Assembly: GCA_031261325.1 (NCBI GenBank)
Contig: JAISKH010000031.1
Location: forward strand, 1-39,439
Direction of reading: 5' to 3'
From: Oscillospiraceae bacterium
GTDB taxonomy: Bacteria > Bacillota > Clostridia > Oscillospirales > Oscillospiraceae
DNA length: 39,439 nt
Positions within the stretch are counted from its first letter, which is position 1, and each line of letters starts with the position of its first letter. Below, in pieces: positions 24,341 to 32,073 of this stretch. Made by a program: the position numbers and the translations under genes. The notes beneath the pieces are model-generated. The model had not been told where the DNA came from. It did not search any database and saw nothing but the letters and a program-made list of their open reading frames with translations.

Positions 24341-24946
24341 TTATTCCGCTTCACCAACATCGCTAACGTCCGAAACGTCAGCGCCCGCCGTTTCCGCAAC
24401 CTCAACAGCAGCCTCGCTAACAACCTCCGTCTCGGGCGCGTCAACAACCGCGTCAGCAACCTCAACAACCTCCGTCTCAACAACATCAACCACCGCGCCT
24501 GTCGCGACAATGAGCGCCTGAATCTTGTCGTTCGCGTCGCGGAACAACGTCGGAACGCCCAAAGCTGCGGAATCCAACACCGCGAGCTGCGCGCGCACGA
24601 GCGTCACCGTGTCGTCCATCTGCCCGCAAAGCTCGATGTACGACTGCTTCAATTCCGTCAGGTGCCGCTCCGCCGTCTCAAGCGCGGCGACGCGGTATTC
24701 AGCCAATTCGCGGCGCAGCGCGTCAACCTCAAGCCGCACAGCCGCCGTACTCTCACGCGCGGCAACCGTCGCGGCTTGCTCAGTCGCGAGCGCGGCGTTG
24801 AGACGCTCAATTTCTTTCAGCCCCGCCGTTTGCGCCTCGCGGCACGCGTTCCGTTCGGCGGACAGAGCCTTCACATACTCCGTCACGTCATGGCGGTCAA
24901 AACCACCAATCAGGCTCGTCTTAAACAATTTAATCTCTCCGCTCAT
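24341..24946 (-). CDS. DivIVA-like coiled-coil protein
   Basis: A 201-aa protein. The N-terminus (FKTSLIGGFDRHDVTEYVKALSAE) follows the DivIVA/GpsB pattern of a membrane-binding FxxxxxGGF loop then a DV-x-EYV helix. A coiled coil runs from about residue 25 to 115 (Glu/Ala/Leu-rich). The last 60 residues are an acidic Val/Ala/Glu low-complexity tail. Proteins of this type locate to cell poles or septa and organise division or cell wall synthesis. AAAGGAG precedes the ATG. It starts 14 bp after the lipoprotein gene and is probably the last gene of the topoisomerase operon. Confidence 0.6.
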   Translation of the reverse strand: MSGEIKLFKTSLIGGFDRHDVTEYVKALSAERNACREAQTAGLKEIERLNAALATEQAATVAARESTAAVRLEVDALRRELAEYRVAALETAERHLTELKQSYIELCGQMDDTVTLVRAQLAVLDSAALGVPTLFRDANDKIQALIVATGAVVDVVETEVVEVADAVVDAPETEVVSEAAVEVAETAGADVSDVSDVGEAE

Positions 24947-24960
24947 CTCAAAACTCTCCT

Positions 24961-26217
24961 TTATGTATTAGTAACTTCCGTTACAATAACGGGCGTGGCA
25001 ATCACCTGCGCGGCTAATTCCGGCGCGGGCGGCGCGGTCGTCGTCAAGCGATAGGGCGGGTTCAGCGCGGCGTTAACCTCGCGGAACGTCAAATCCCCGT
25101 CGCACACGGGGTAGCCCGCGCGGTCCCAAGAGTATCCTGCGCGCTCCATTTCGCGGTCGCCAATCAAAAACGCCGCAGACATGCCGTTAACGTCGCACAT
25201 CGCGGGGTCAACGTGGTAGTGCGCGCCATCAATGCTCACTATAGTCCACGCGTGCGACGAGCCGTTCAGCGTACCGCGCACGATATGACAATCGAGCGCG
25301 AGCACGTCGCAAAGCGCCTTGTAAGCCATCGCGTAGCCCTCGCCGATTGCGGTATCCGTGCCGCCCAGCGCGCCGTAAGCCGTCGCGGAAAAGTCCTGCG
25401 ACACGTACTCGCTGAATATCGAGGCGGACGTGTTATAGCGCGCGATGTCAACCAAATGCTCGCACAGCGACAGCAGAATCTCCGCGTCGCTCGCGCCGCG
25501 CGCCGACTCCGCAATCTCGCGCGCCGCGCCCGACACCCACGAGCCGTAAACGCTCAAAAGCGAAGCGTCGTATCGGTAGTTGAACGACAAATCAAGCACG
25601 CGCGACCCGCGCCCGCCCGACGGATAGATTGTAACCGTCGTCACCGGCATCATCACGATACTAAGCGGATTCTCATAGTAAATCTCTTGCACGTAGGTCA
25701 AAATGTCCGCTTCGGTCAGCGTCGTCAGCGGCGTGAGAATTGCCGCGCCCGTGTCATAATGGCTCATGCGGTCAAGCAGCTCGGAGCGCAGATAGCGCAG
25801 CGTTGAAGCTGTGACAATCGCGTCCGTCTCCGCCTTTGTGTGCCGATACTCGGGAGTCACGATAACCTGATAGTACGTAACAATCTGCTCAACCGTGCAC
25901 TTAATCGACGTCACCGTATAAGCCCCCACGGGGTCGTTCTGCGCCGCGTCCGCCGCCGCGAGCAACACGTCGCTCTCAACGTCGCCCGCGTAGCCGTAAA
26001 GGTTGATAATGCCGCGCGTAACGTGCGCCGACACGTGCCGCAAAATGGCGGCGCGCAGCTCCGCGTAGTCGGAAGCCTCAAGCGCGTCCTCGGACAGCAC
26101 AGGGTCGGAGTTCTGAATAGTGTGCCGAGTAATCCGCAATTCCTCACCGTCAAGCGAAGAATTGCACCCCGCAAGCATAAAAATAAGCAATAGAATTACC
26201 GCAATCCCGCGCCGCAT
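24961..26217 (-). CDS. Lipoprotein with inactive transglutaminase-like domain
   Basis: A 418-aa surface lipoprotein: a signal peptide ending in the lipobox LAGC (Cys18), about 200 residues of unrecognised sequence, then a transglutaminase-like fold at about 260-375. The His (SSHAW, 322) and Asp (YHVDP, 337) of the papain-like triad are present, and the late SWDRAGYPVCDG segment is typical of the family. The nucleophile is missing: where family members have GxCxGYA this protein has AIGEGYA with Gly292. It is therefore likely a non-catalytic binding domain. It lies 30 bp after the ParC-like gene and 14 bp before the DivIVA-like gene, so it is probably co-transcribed with them. Confidence 0.75.
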   Translation of the reverse strand: MRRGIAVILLLIFMLAGCNSSLDGEELRITRHTIQNSDPVLSEDALEASDYAELRAAILRHVSAHVTRGIINLYGYAGDVESDVLLAAADAAQNDPVGAYTVTSIKCTVEQIVTYYQVIVTPEYRHTKAETDAIVTASTLRYLRSELLDRMSHYDTGAAILTPLTTLTEADILTYVQEIYYENPLSIVMMPVTTVTIYPSGGRGSRVLDLSFNYRYDASLLSVYGSWVSGAAREIAESARGASDAEILLSLCEHLVDIARYNTSASIFSEYVSQDFSATAYGALGGTDTAIGEGYAMAYKALCDVLALDCHIVRGTLNGSSHAWTIVSIDGAHYHVDPAMCDVNGMSAAFLIGDREMERAGYSWDRAGYPVCDGDLTFREVNAALNPPYRLTTTAPPAPELAAQVIATPVIVTEVTNT

Positions 26218-26247
26218 AACCCGTCACCCCCGTCCGAATATCAACCG

Positions 26248-28482
26248 TCAATTATCAATCGTCAGCTGCTCGCTGTCGTCCTCATTCACCTTTGCGCCCG
26301 CCGCGGGAATGGAGCGCACGCGGTACCGCGCGAAATTCTTAATCTTCGTCTCGCCCAGCGGCAAAACGCGCTCGACAAGCCGATTGTATCGCAGGCTCAT
26401 CACGCCCACGCCCTGCGCCGCGCGCGTCGTCTTGGGCGACATCAGCGCGGTGTTGAACACCATCGCGCGCCCGTCGCTCGAATAAACCGCAAGCTCCAAA
26501 TCCTCCGTCGGCGCGAGAACCGCGACAAGCGGCGAAGCGTCAGAATACGCGCCCGTCAGCTTCTTGCGGTTCGTCTTTGTCGCGTAAGCCGACAGCGAAA
26601 CGCGCGAAGCCTTGCCGTTCGCGAAGAAGAAGAACACGCTCCCCGCGTAGTCGCTCGGGTCAAGCAGGTAAACGACGCTCTCCCCGTCGTCCATCTTCAA
26701 AAAGCTCGGCAGATACGTCCCCAAAACGGAAGCCTTTGTGTCCTCAAAGTCCGAGGCGCGGCACTTATAGCATTGTTGTTTGTCGGTAAAGACAAGCAGC
26801 TCGCTCCTGTTCGACGCGGCAAAGCTCAAAAACTCGCCGTCCGTCTCCTTATACTTCTGCTCGCCGCCCATGCGCAGCGACAGCGGCGTAATCTTCTTAA
26901 AGTACCCGTCGCGCGACAGGAAGATGTTCACGGGGTAATCCTCCGCGCCGTCGTCCTCCGCAATTTCGGGCGTTTCGTCGTTGTAGATAATCACGGTCTT
27001 GCGCTCCTGTCCGTACTTCTTGTCGCAAGCCTTAAGCTCGCCGATAATCACGTCCTTGACGCGCTTCGGCGTACTCAACAGGTTTTCAAGGTCGGCAATC
27101 TCGCTCTCCAGCGACGTAATTTCCTCCGTGCGCTTTATAATGTATTCGCGGTTGATGTTCCGCAGCTTTATTTCCGCGACGTAATCCGCCTGAATCTCGT
27201 CGATGCCGAAACCAATCATCAGGTTCGGCACAACCTCGCGCTCCTCGTCCGTCTCGCGGATTATGCGAATCGCCTTGTCAATGTCAAGCAGAATCGTCTG
27301 CAAGCCGCGCAGCAGGTGCAGCTTCTCCCGCTTGCGCGTCAACTCGTTCAGCACGCGGCGGCGCACACACTCCATGCGCCATGCCGTCCATTCCTCCAGA
27401 ATCTCGCGCACGCCCATAACGCGCGGATAGCCGCCGACAAGAATGTTGAAGTTGCAGGAAAAGCTGTCCATCAGCGGCGTTTGCTTGAACAGCTTCGCCA
27501 TAAGCCTGTCCGGGTCCGTGCCGCGCCGCAGGTCGATTGCGAGCTTCAAGCCGGAAAGCCCCGTCTCGTCGCGCATGTCGGACACCTCGCGCAGTTTGTT
27601 CGCCTTAATCAGCTCCGCAACCTTGTCGATAATCGCCTCCGACGTTGTGGAATAAGGAATTTCCGTCACCTCAATCACGTTTTCGGACGCGACATAATGC
27701 CACTTTGACTTGACCTTAAAGCTCCCGAAACCGTGCTCATATAAATTGTACAGCTCGTTCGCGTCATAAATAATCTCGCCGCCCGTCGGGAAATCGGGCG
27801 AGAGCAGCGTCTGCGTCAGGTCGCATTTCGGGTTCGCGAGATATTCCACCGTCGCGCGGCAAACCTCCGACAGGTTAAAGCCGCAAATCTTGCTCGCCAT
27901 GCCGACGGCGATACCCATGTTAGCCGACACGAGCACGTTCGGAAAAGCCGTCGGCAGCAGCAGCGGTTCCTGCATCGTTCCGTCGTAATTGTCCGCGAAG
28001 TCCACGGTGTCGCGGTCAATATCGCGGAAAATCTCCGCGCAAATCGGCGAGAGCTTCGCCTCCGTATATCGCGCGGCGGCGCAAGCCATGTCGCGCGAAT
28101 ACGTCTTGCCGAAGTTGCCCTTGGAATCCACGAACGGGGTCAGCAATGCCTCGTAGCCCTTGGAGAGCCGCACCATCGTGTCGTAAATCGCCGCGTCGCC
28201 GTGCGGGTTCAGGCGCATCGTCTGCCCGACGATGTTCGCGGACTTACTGCGCCCGCCCGTCAGCAGCCCCATCTTGTACATCGTGTAAAGCAGCTTGCGG
28301 TGCGACGGCTTGAACCCGTCAATCTCCGGAATCGCGCGCGACACGATAACGCTCATCGCGTAAGGCATGTAGTTGACCTCAAGCGTGTCCGTTATCGCCT
28401 GCTCCAGCACCTGCGCCCGCAACCCCACAACGTTCGGGTTCCCCTGCTTACTGTTGCCGTCCGATTGTTTCTTCTTCGCCAT
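26248..28482 (-). CDS. ParC/GyrA-like type IIA topoisomerase subunit A
   Basis: A 744-aa DNA breakage-reunion subunit. The winged-helix/tower region has SRAIPEIDGFKPSHRK, HGDAAIYDTMVRL (about 94-106) and the catalytic Tyr139 in AAARYTEAKL. A coiled-coil tower (about 380-490) and a degenerate six-bladed C-terminal beta-propeller without a GyrA box follow, so it is topoisomerase IV-like rather than gyrase. The position equivalent to E. coli GyrA Ser83 is Ala97. It pairs with the ParE-like subunit encoded upstream in the same operon. GAGGAAT precedes the ATG. This sort of ParEC pair is probably an extra topoisomerase beside the chromosomal gyrase, which cannot be confirmed here. Confidence 0.9.
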   Translation of the reverse strand: MAKKKQSDGNSKQGNPNVVGLRAQVLEQAITDTLEVNYMPYAMSVIVSRAIPEIDGFKPSHRKLLYTMYKMGLLTGGRSKSANIVGQTMRLNPHGDAAIYDTMVRLSKGYEALLTPFVDSKGNFGKTYSRDMACAAARYTEAKLSPICAEIFRDIDRDTVDFADNYDGTMQEPLLLPTAFPNVLVSANMGIAVGMASKICGFNLSEVCRATVEYLANPKCDLTQTLLSPDFPTGGEIIYDANELYNLYEHGFGSFKVKSKWHYVASENVIEVTEIPYSTTSEAIIDKVAELIKANKLREVSDMRDETGLSGLKLAIDLRRGTDPDRLMAKLFKQTPLMDSFSCNFNILVGGYPRVMGVREILEEWTAWRMECVRRRVLNELTRKREKLHLLRGLQTILLDIDKAIRIIRETDEEREVVPNLMIGFGIDEIQADYVAEIKLRNINREYIIKRTEEITSLESEIADLENLLSTPKRVKDVIIGELKACDKKYGQERKTVIIYNDETPEIAEDDGAEDYPVNIFLSRDGYFKKITPLSLRMGGEQKYKETDGEFLSFAASNRSELLVFTDKQQCYKCRASDFEDTKASVLGTYLPSFLKMDDGESVVYLLDPSDYAGSVFFFFANGKASRVSLSAYATKTNRKKLTGAYSDASPLVAVLAPTEDLELAVYSSDGRAMVFNTALMSPKTTRAAQGVGVMSLRYNRLVERVLPLGETKIKNFARYRVRSIPAAGAKVNEDDSEQLTIDN

Positions 28483-28502
28483 AATATTCCTCGTCCCAAT
28501 TC

Positions 28503-29264
28503 TCAGTCAATGTTAATATTCTTCGCGTGCTCCCATATCTCGCGGAAGGAATCCCTGAACTTCGACGTATACTCGTTCGCGCCGCCCTCAAAGTCGAATC
28601 GCACGGTGTTCTGGTTCGGTATGTAAGGCAAATACGGCACGTAATGGGTGTACTTGTCGTCGATAATGATAATGTTGCCCGAAATAAAGCACGCCGCGCC
28701 GCGAACCTCAACCGTGCCTTTCTTACTGCCGACGGCTTTAATCTCGCGCATCTTATCAACCGTTCCCTTTATCTCGCTCACGGTCTGCATATGCGCGCCC
28801 AAGGCGTACACAACGCCGCTCAACCGCTCGTCCGTAAATACGGAACTCTCGGCGTCGTTAACCAGCAGTCGAATTTTGCACCCGTTTTTATAGGCGAGCT
28901 TCAGCACGTCAGCATACGTAAAAATCGTGCCCTTGCCGGAGTTAAAGCATAAGTCAATGGTTTTCGCGTTACTGAACAGCGCGGTATAGTCGTTCGTATG
29001 CTGCCTTGTAAGCACAATTTGCCGCAAGCCGGAGCTTCGCATACTCTCGTGTATATCGAGCTTTGCCGCCAACTCCGCAAAGTCGTCGGTGGTGTCGTCA
29101 ATCAAGAAGAAACGATACGCAATCGTCGTAACCGCCGCGGTCAGCAACGCTATTCCCGCGTCCCAACACTCGGGAATGTCGCCCCAAACAAAGGTCAGCA
29201 AAACGCCCGCAACGATAAGCACGCCAAACCCCACAAACTGAAGCCGTCTCTTGGTGTTCTTCAC
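28503..29264 (-). CDS. Two-TM membrane protein with PLD-like cytoplasmic domain
   Basis: A 253-aa protein with two adjacent hydrophobic helices at the N-terminus (about 8-27 and 36-52), then a cytoplasmic alpha/beta domain. That domain has the order of a phospholipase-D-like half (ALFSNAKTIDLCFNSGKG, CKIRLLVND, then ISGNIIIIDDKYTHYVPYL), but the HxKxxxxD motif is absent, so no phosphodiesterase activity is expected. GTG is chosen because GGGAGGCGG lies about 9 bp before it. It sits between the parE-like and parC-like genes, 26 and 20 bp from them, so translation from the same mRNA is expected. A membrane protein inserted between two topoisomerase subunits is unusual. Confidence 0.6.
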   Translation of the reverse strand: MKNTKRRLQFVGFGVLIVAGVLLTFVWGDIPECWDAGIALLTAAVTTIAYRFFLIDDTTDDFAELAAKLDIHESMRSSGLRQIVLTRQHTNDYTALFSNAKTIDLCFNSGKGTIFTYADVLKLAYKNGCKIRLLVNDAESSVFTDERLSGVVYALGAHMQTVSEIKGTVDKMREIKAVGSKKGTVEVRGAACFISGNIIIIDDKYTHYVPYLPYIPNQNTVRFDFEGGANEYTSKFRDSFREIWEHAKNINID

Positions 29265-29290
29265 AAATTCCGCCTCCCGCGCCCAATATC

Positions 29291-31279
29291 CTAACTCAAA
29301 TCCGCTACGTCCAGATACTCGCTACCGTGCGCGGCGATGTGCTCCTTGCGCCCCGCCAGATTGTCGCCCAGCAGGAGGTCGAAAGCGTCGCTCGTCGCCA
29401 CGCCGTCCGTCGGCATGACCTTAATCAGCCGCCGCGTCTCGGGGTTCATCGTCGTCAGCCACATCATGTCGGGGTCGTTCTCGCCCAATCCCTTGGAGCG
29501 CGAAATGGTGTGCTTCGCGCTGCCCAGCTTCGTTACAATCTCGTTGCGCTCCCTGTCGGAGTAAGCGAAATGCGTCTTTGTGCCCGCCGTAATCTCAAAC
29601 AGCGGCGACTCCGCGATGTACACGAACCCGCGCTCAATCAGCGTCGGCACAAGGCGGTACAGCATCGTAAGTATAAGCGTCCGAATCTGGAAACCGTCAA
29701 CGTCCGCGTCGGTGCAGATAATGACGCGTTTCCAGCGCAGCGCGGAGAGGTCGAACGCGTTCAGGTCGCGCGCGTGCTTGCTCGGAATCTCAACGCCGCA
29801 CCCGAGAACGCGCAGCAAATCCGTAATAATCGGGCTTTTGAAAATCTTGTCATAGTCGGCTTTCAGGCAGTTGAGAATCTTGCCGCGAACGGGCATAATC
29901 CCCTGAAACTCCGCGTCGCGCGAAAGCTTACACGCGCCGAGAGCGGAGTCGCCCTCCACGATATAAATCTCGCGCCGTTCCGCGTCGCGCGTGCGGCAAT
30001 CGACGAATTTCTCAACGCGGTTCGATATGTCGAGCGAGCCGGAGAGCTTTTTCTTGATGTTAAGCCGCGCCTTTTCCGCCGTCTCACGGCTCCGCTTGTT
30101 GATTAGCACTTGTTCCGCCGCGCGGTTCGCGTCCTGCGGGTTCTCGATAAAGAAAACCTCAAGCTGCGCGCGGAAAAACTCGGTCATGGCTTCCTGCACG
30201 AACTTGTTCGTAATAGCCTTTTTCGTCTGATTCTCATAGGACGGGTCGCCCGTCGAAAAGCAGTTCGTGACGAGCAGCAGGCAGTCCTGAATGTCCGCGA
30301 ACGTAATCTTGCTCTCGCCCTTCTGGTACTTGCCCGACTTTTTCATCAGCGCGTCAAACTCCGAAACGAACGCACTCTTCGTCGCCTTTTCGGGCGCGCC
30401 GCCGTGCTCCAACCACGACGAGTTGTGGTAATACTCAATTGAGTTCACGCGGTTTGAGAAGCAGAACGCCGCCGACAGCTTGACCTTGTACTCGGGCTTG
30501 TCCGCGCGGTCACGCCCGCGCCGCTCCGCCTCGATAAACACGGGCGCGGTCAGCGCGTCCTCACCCGCAAGCTCCGCGACGTAACCCGCGATACCGTTTT
30601 CATACAGAAACTCCGTAGTCTCAAACGTCCCGTTCTCAAGCTGATTCTTATACCGAAACGTCACGCCGGCGTTGACGACAGCCTGCCGCTTCATCGTGTC
30701 AAGAAAGTACTCCGCGGGCACGGCGATGTCCGTAAACACCGCGATGTCGGGTCGCCAACGAATAACGGAACCCGTGCGCTTCCCGCTGAAAGGCTCGCTC
30801 GAAAGTCCGCCGACATTCTCGCCCTTTTCAAAGTGCAGCGAGTACTTCTTCCCGTCGCGGTAAACCGTAACGTCCATAAACTCCGACGAATATTGCGTCG
30901 CGCAGGAGCCGAGTCCGTTAAGCCCCAGCGAAAATTCATAGTTCTCGCCCTCGGAATTGGCGTACTTGCCGCCCGCGTAAAGCTCGCAAAACACAAGCTC
31001 CCAGTTGAAGCGTTCCTCCGCCGCGTTCCAGTCCACGGGGCACCCGCGCCCGAAGTCCTCAACCTCAACGGAGCCGTCCTTGAAGCGCGTCACGACGATG
31101 CTCGTCCCGTGACCCTCGCGCGCCTCGTCGATTGAGTTCGAGAGAATCTCGAACACCGCGTGGCAGCAACCTTCAAGCCCGTCCGAGCCGAAGATTACGC
31201 CCGGGCGGCGGCGCACACGCTCCGCGCCCTTTAACAGGCTTATACTTTCGTTATCATATGCCGCGCTTTTAGCTTTCAC
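29291..31279 (-). CDS. ParE/GyrB-like type IIA topoisomerase ATPase subunit
   Basis: A 662-aa ATPase subunit. GHKL domain: EILSNSIDEA (Glu44, Asn48, Asp51), EDFGRGCPVD, and LGLNGLGSC for the ATP lid. The transducer domain ends with a long helical stretch, and the Toprim domain has EGDSA (442-446), then ITDLLRVLGCGVE, then DADVDG (524-529). The C-terminus has the PLFEI and GLGE segments of ParE/GyrB. The usual EGDSAGGSAKQ is here EGDSALGACKLSRD, a divergence seen in ParE paralogues. GTG at 31279 has GGGGAT upstream. It is the first gene of the operon, with a promoter and a perfect inverted repeat in front. Confidence 0.9.
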   Translation of the reverse strand: MKAKSAAYDNESISLLKGAERVRRRPGVIFGSDGLEGCCHAVFEILSNSIDEAREGHGTSIVVTRFKDGSVEVEDFGRGCPVDWNAAEERFNWELVFCELYAGGKYANSEGENYEFSLGLNGLGSCATQYSSEFMDVTVYRDGKKYSLHFEKGENVGGLSSEPFSGKRTGSVIRWRPDIAVFTDIAVPAEYFLDTMKRQAVVNAGVTFRYKNQLENGTFETTEFLYENGIAGYVAELAGEDALTAPVFIEAERRGRDRADKPEYKVKLSAAFCFSNRVNSIEYYHNSSWLEHGGAPEKATKSAFVSEFDALMKKSGKYQKGESKITFADIQDCLLLVTNCFSTGDPSYENQTKKAITNKFVQEAMTEFFRAQLEVFFIENPQDANRAAEQVLINKRSRETAEKARLNIKKKLSGSLDISNRVEKFVDCRTRDAERREIYIVEGDSALGACKLSRDAEFQGIMPVRGKILNCLKADYDKIFKSPIITDLLRVLGCGVEIPSKHARDLNAFDLSALRWKRVIICTDADVDGFQIRTLILTMLYRLVPTLIERGFVYIAESPLFEITAGTKTHFAYSDRERNEIVTKLGSAKHTISRSKGLGENDPDMMWLTTMNPETRRLIKVMPTDGVATSDAFDLLLGDNLAGRKEHIAAHGSEYLDVADLS

Positions 31280-31309
31280 AAAAAATCCCCTATAACTCTA
31301 TATGTTGAA

Positions 31310-31331
31310 TTTAGGAAACACCGTTCCTAAA
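31310..31331. promoter_or_regulatory. 22-bp inverted repeat at the start of the ParE operon
   Basis: TTTAGGAA (31310-31317), ACACCG, TTCCTAAA (31324-31331) form perfect 8-bp arms. The element begins about 6 bp after the -10 box and so covers the start of transcription. It can be an operator for a repressor or a 5' hairpin protecting the mRNA. Confidence 0.55.
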
Positions 31332-31336
31332 TATAT

Positions 31337-31365
31337 AGTATAATCGCTATTCCCAAATAAATCAA
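31337..31365 (-). promoter_or_regulatory. Promoter of the topoisomerase operon
   Basis: On the minus strand TTGATT (31360-31365) and TATACT (31337-31342) are 17 bp apart, about 58 bp before the GTG. Confidence 0.7.
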
Positions 31366-31449
31366 TACAATTTTCCGCGCCGCCCGATAACGCCGCGAAA
31401 AAACAGAGCGCGAACGCGCAAATTCGCCCGCGCGCGGCGGGCAATCAGC

Positions 31450-31536
31450 CGCCAATAATTACCACCAAACGCGCCGCTCGCTTGACGCGTCAACGTTTTG
31501 GTGGTATATTGTAAGCGGCAGAGGTAATTATTGGCG
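31450..31536. repeat. Nested inverted repeats around the DUF6323 promoter
   Basis: Outer arms: CGCCAATAATTACC (31450-31463) and GGTAATTATTGGCG (31523-31536), a perfect 14-bp match. Inner arms: ACCACCAAACG (31461-31471) and CGTTTTGGTGGT (31494-31505), one base different. Centre: TTGACGCGTCAA (31482-31493), a perfect palindrome that contains the -35 box. The left arm is upstream of the transcript, so this is a DNA-level structure, not just an RNA hairpin. Confidence 0.75.
31482..31510 (+). promoter_or_regulatory. Promoter of the DUF6323-DUF6179 operon
   Basis: TTGACG (31482-31487) and TATATT (31505-31510) are 17 bp apart. It lies within the nested inverted repeats and is divergent from the topoisomerase promoter. 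Confidence 0.7.
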
Positions 31537-31560
31537 ATAACAATTAAGGAGTGATTTCAT

Positions 31561-32073
31561 TTGGCGTTCGATTTAACACCCTTTTCATCGGGAATGTTAC
31601 AGCGGCAAACTGTTGACGCAATTGTAAAGTGTAATGATTTCACCATACGGCACGGACTTATTCTGACCCCGCAGCAAGCACTCGAGCTGGTGGAAACGCG
31701 CGCCGTCGCCCTCAGCGAAAATGGACGCGTCGAATTCGGCACGGGCATACTTGATAAAATAATCCGCGAGTTCTGCGATTCGCCGTACATTACAATGCAA
31801 AATTACATGGAAACCCTGCACGAGCTGATTGAAATGTTCTATTATTTCAAGAACGAAACGCAGGATTCAATAAGCGACGACGAGCTGATTGCGTTCATGA
31901 GCAGGTCGTTTGACAACGTGTGCCACGGCTCGCTGGAGCTGCTGTCGGGGCGAGAGCTGCCCGAGCTTGCGGGCAATCTGCGCGCGGGAATTGACCCGAG
32001 AAGCATAGAACTAATTTACCCGAAGGATGTTGACCCGGACATTGCACCGAATACGGAGGACGAAAATGAGTAG
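31561..32073 (+). CDS. DUF6323 family protein
   Basis: A 170-aa soluble, acidic, mainly helical protein that fits the DUF6323 family, including the segment GLILTPQQALELVETRAVALSENGRVEFG and a middle section predicted to be two helices. The start is TTG, with AAGGAG upstream at 31546-31551 and no better start nearby. Its last 8 bases overlap the DUF6179 gene start, so the two are translationally coupled and probably form a complex. Function is unknown. Confidence 0.7.
   Translation: MAFDLTPFSSGMLQRQTVDAIVKCNDFTIRHGLILTPQQALELVETRAVALSENGRVEFGTGILDKIIREFCDSPYITMQNYMETLHELIEMFYYFKNETQDSISDDELIAFMSRSFDNVCHGSLELLSGRELPELAGNLRAGIDPRSIELIYPKDVDPDIAPNTEDENE

Noticed and set aside
24184-24510. A minus-strand frame of 108 codons
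   Set aside because: It overlaps the DivIVA-like gene in another frame and is made of repeated Arg/Leu; it is the shadow of the Val/Glu-rich tail.
26773-27708. A 311-codon plus-strand open frame
   Set aside because: Antisense to the ParC-like gene; no ribosome site and shadow-like composition.
29327-30106. A 259-codon plus-strand open frame
   Set aside because: Antisense to the ParE-like gene's Toprim region; no ribosome site.
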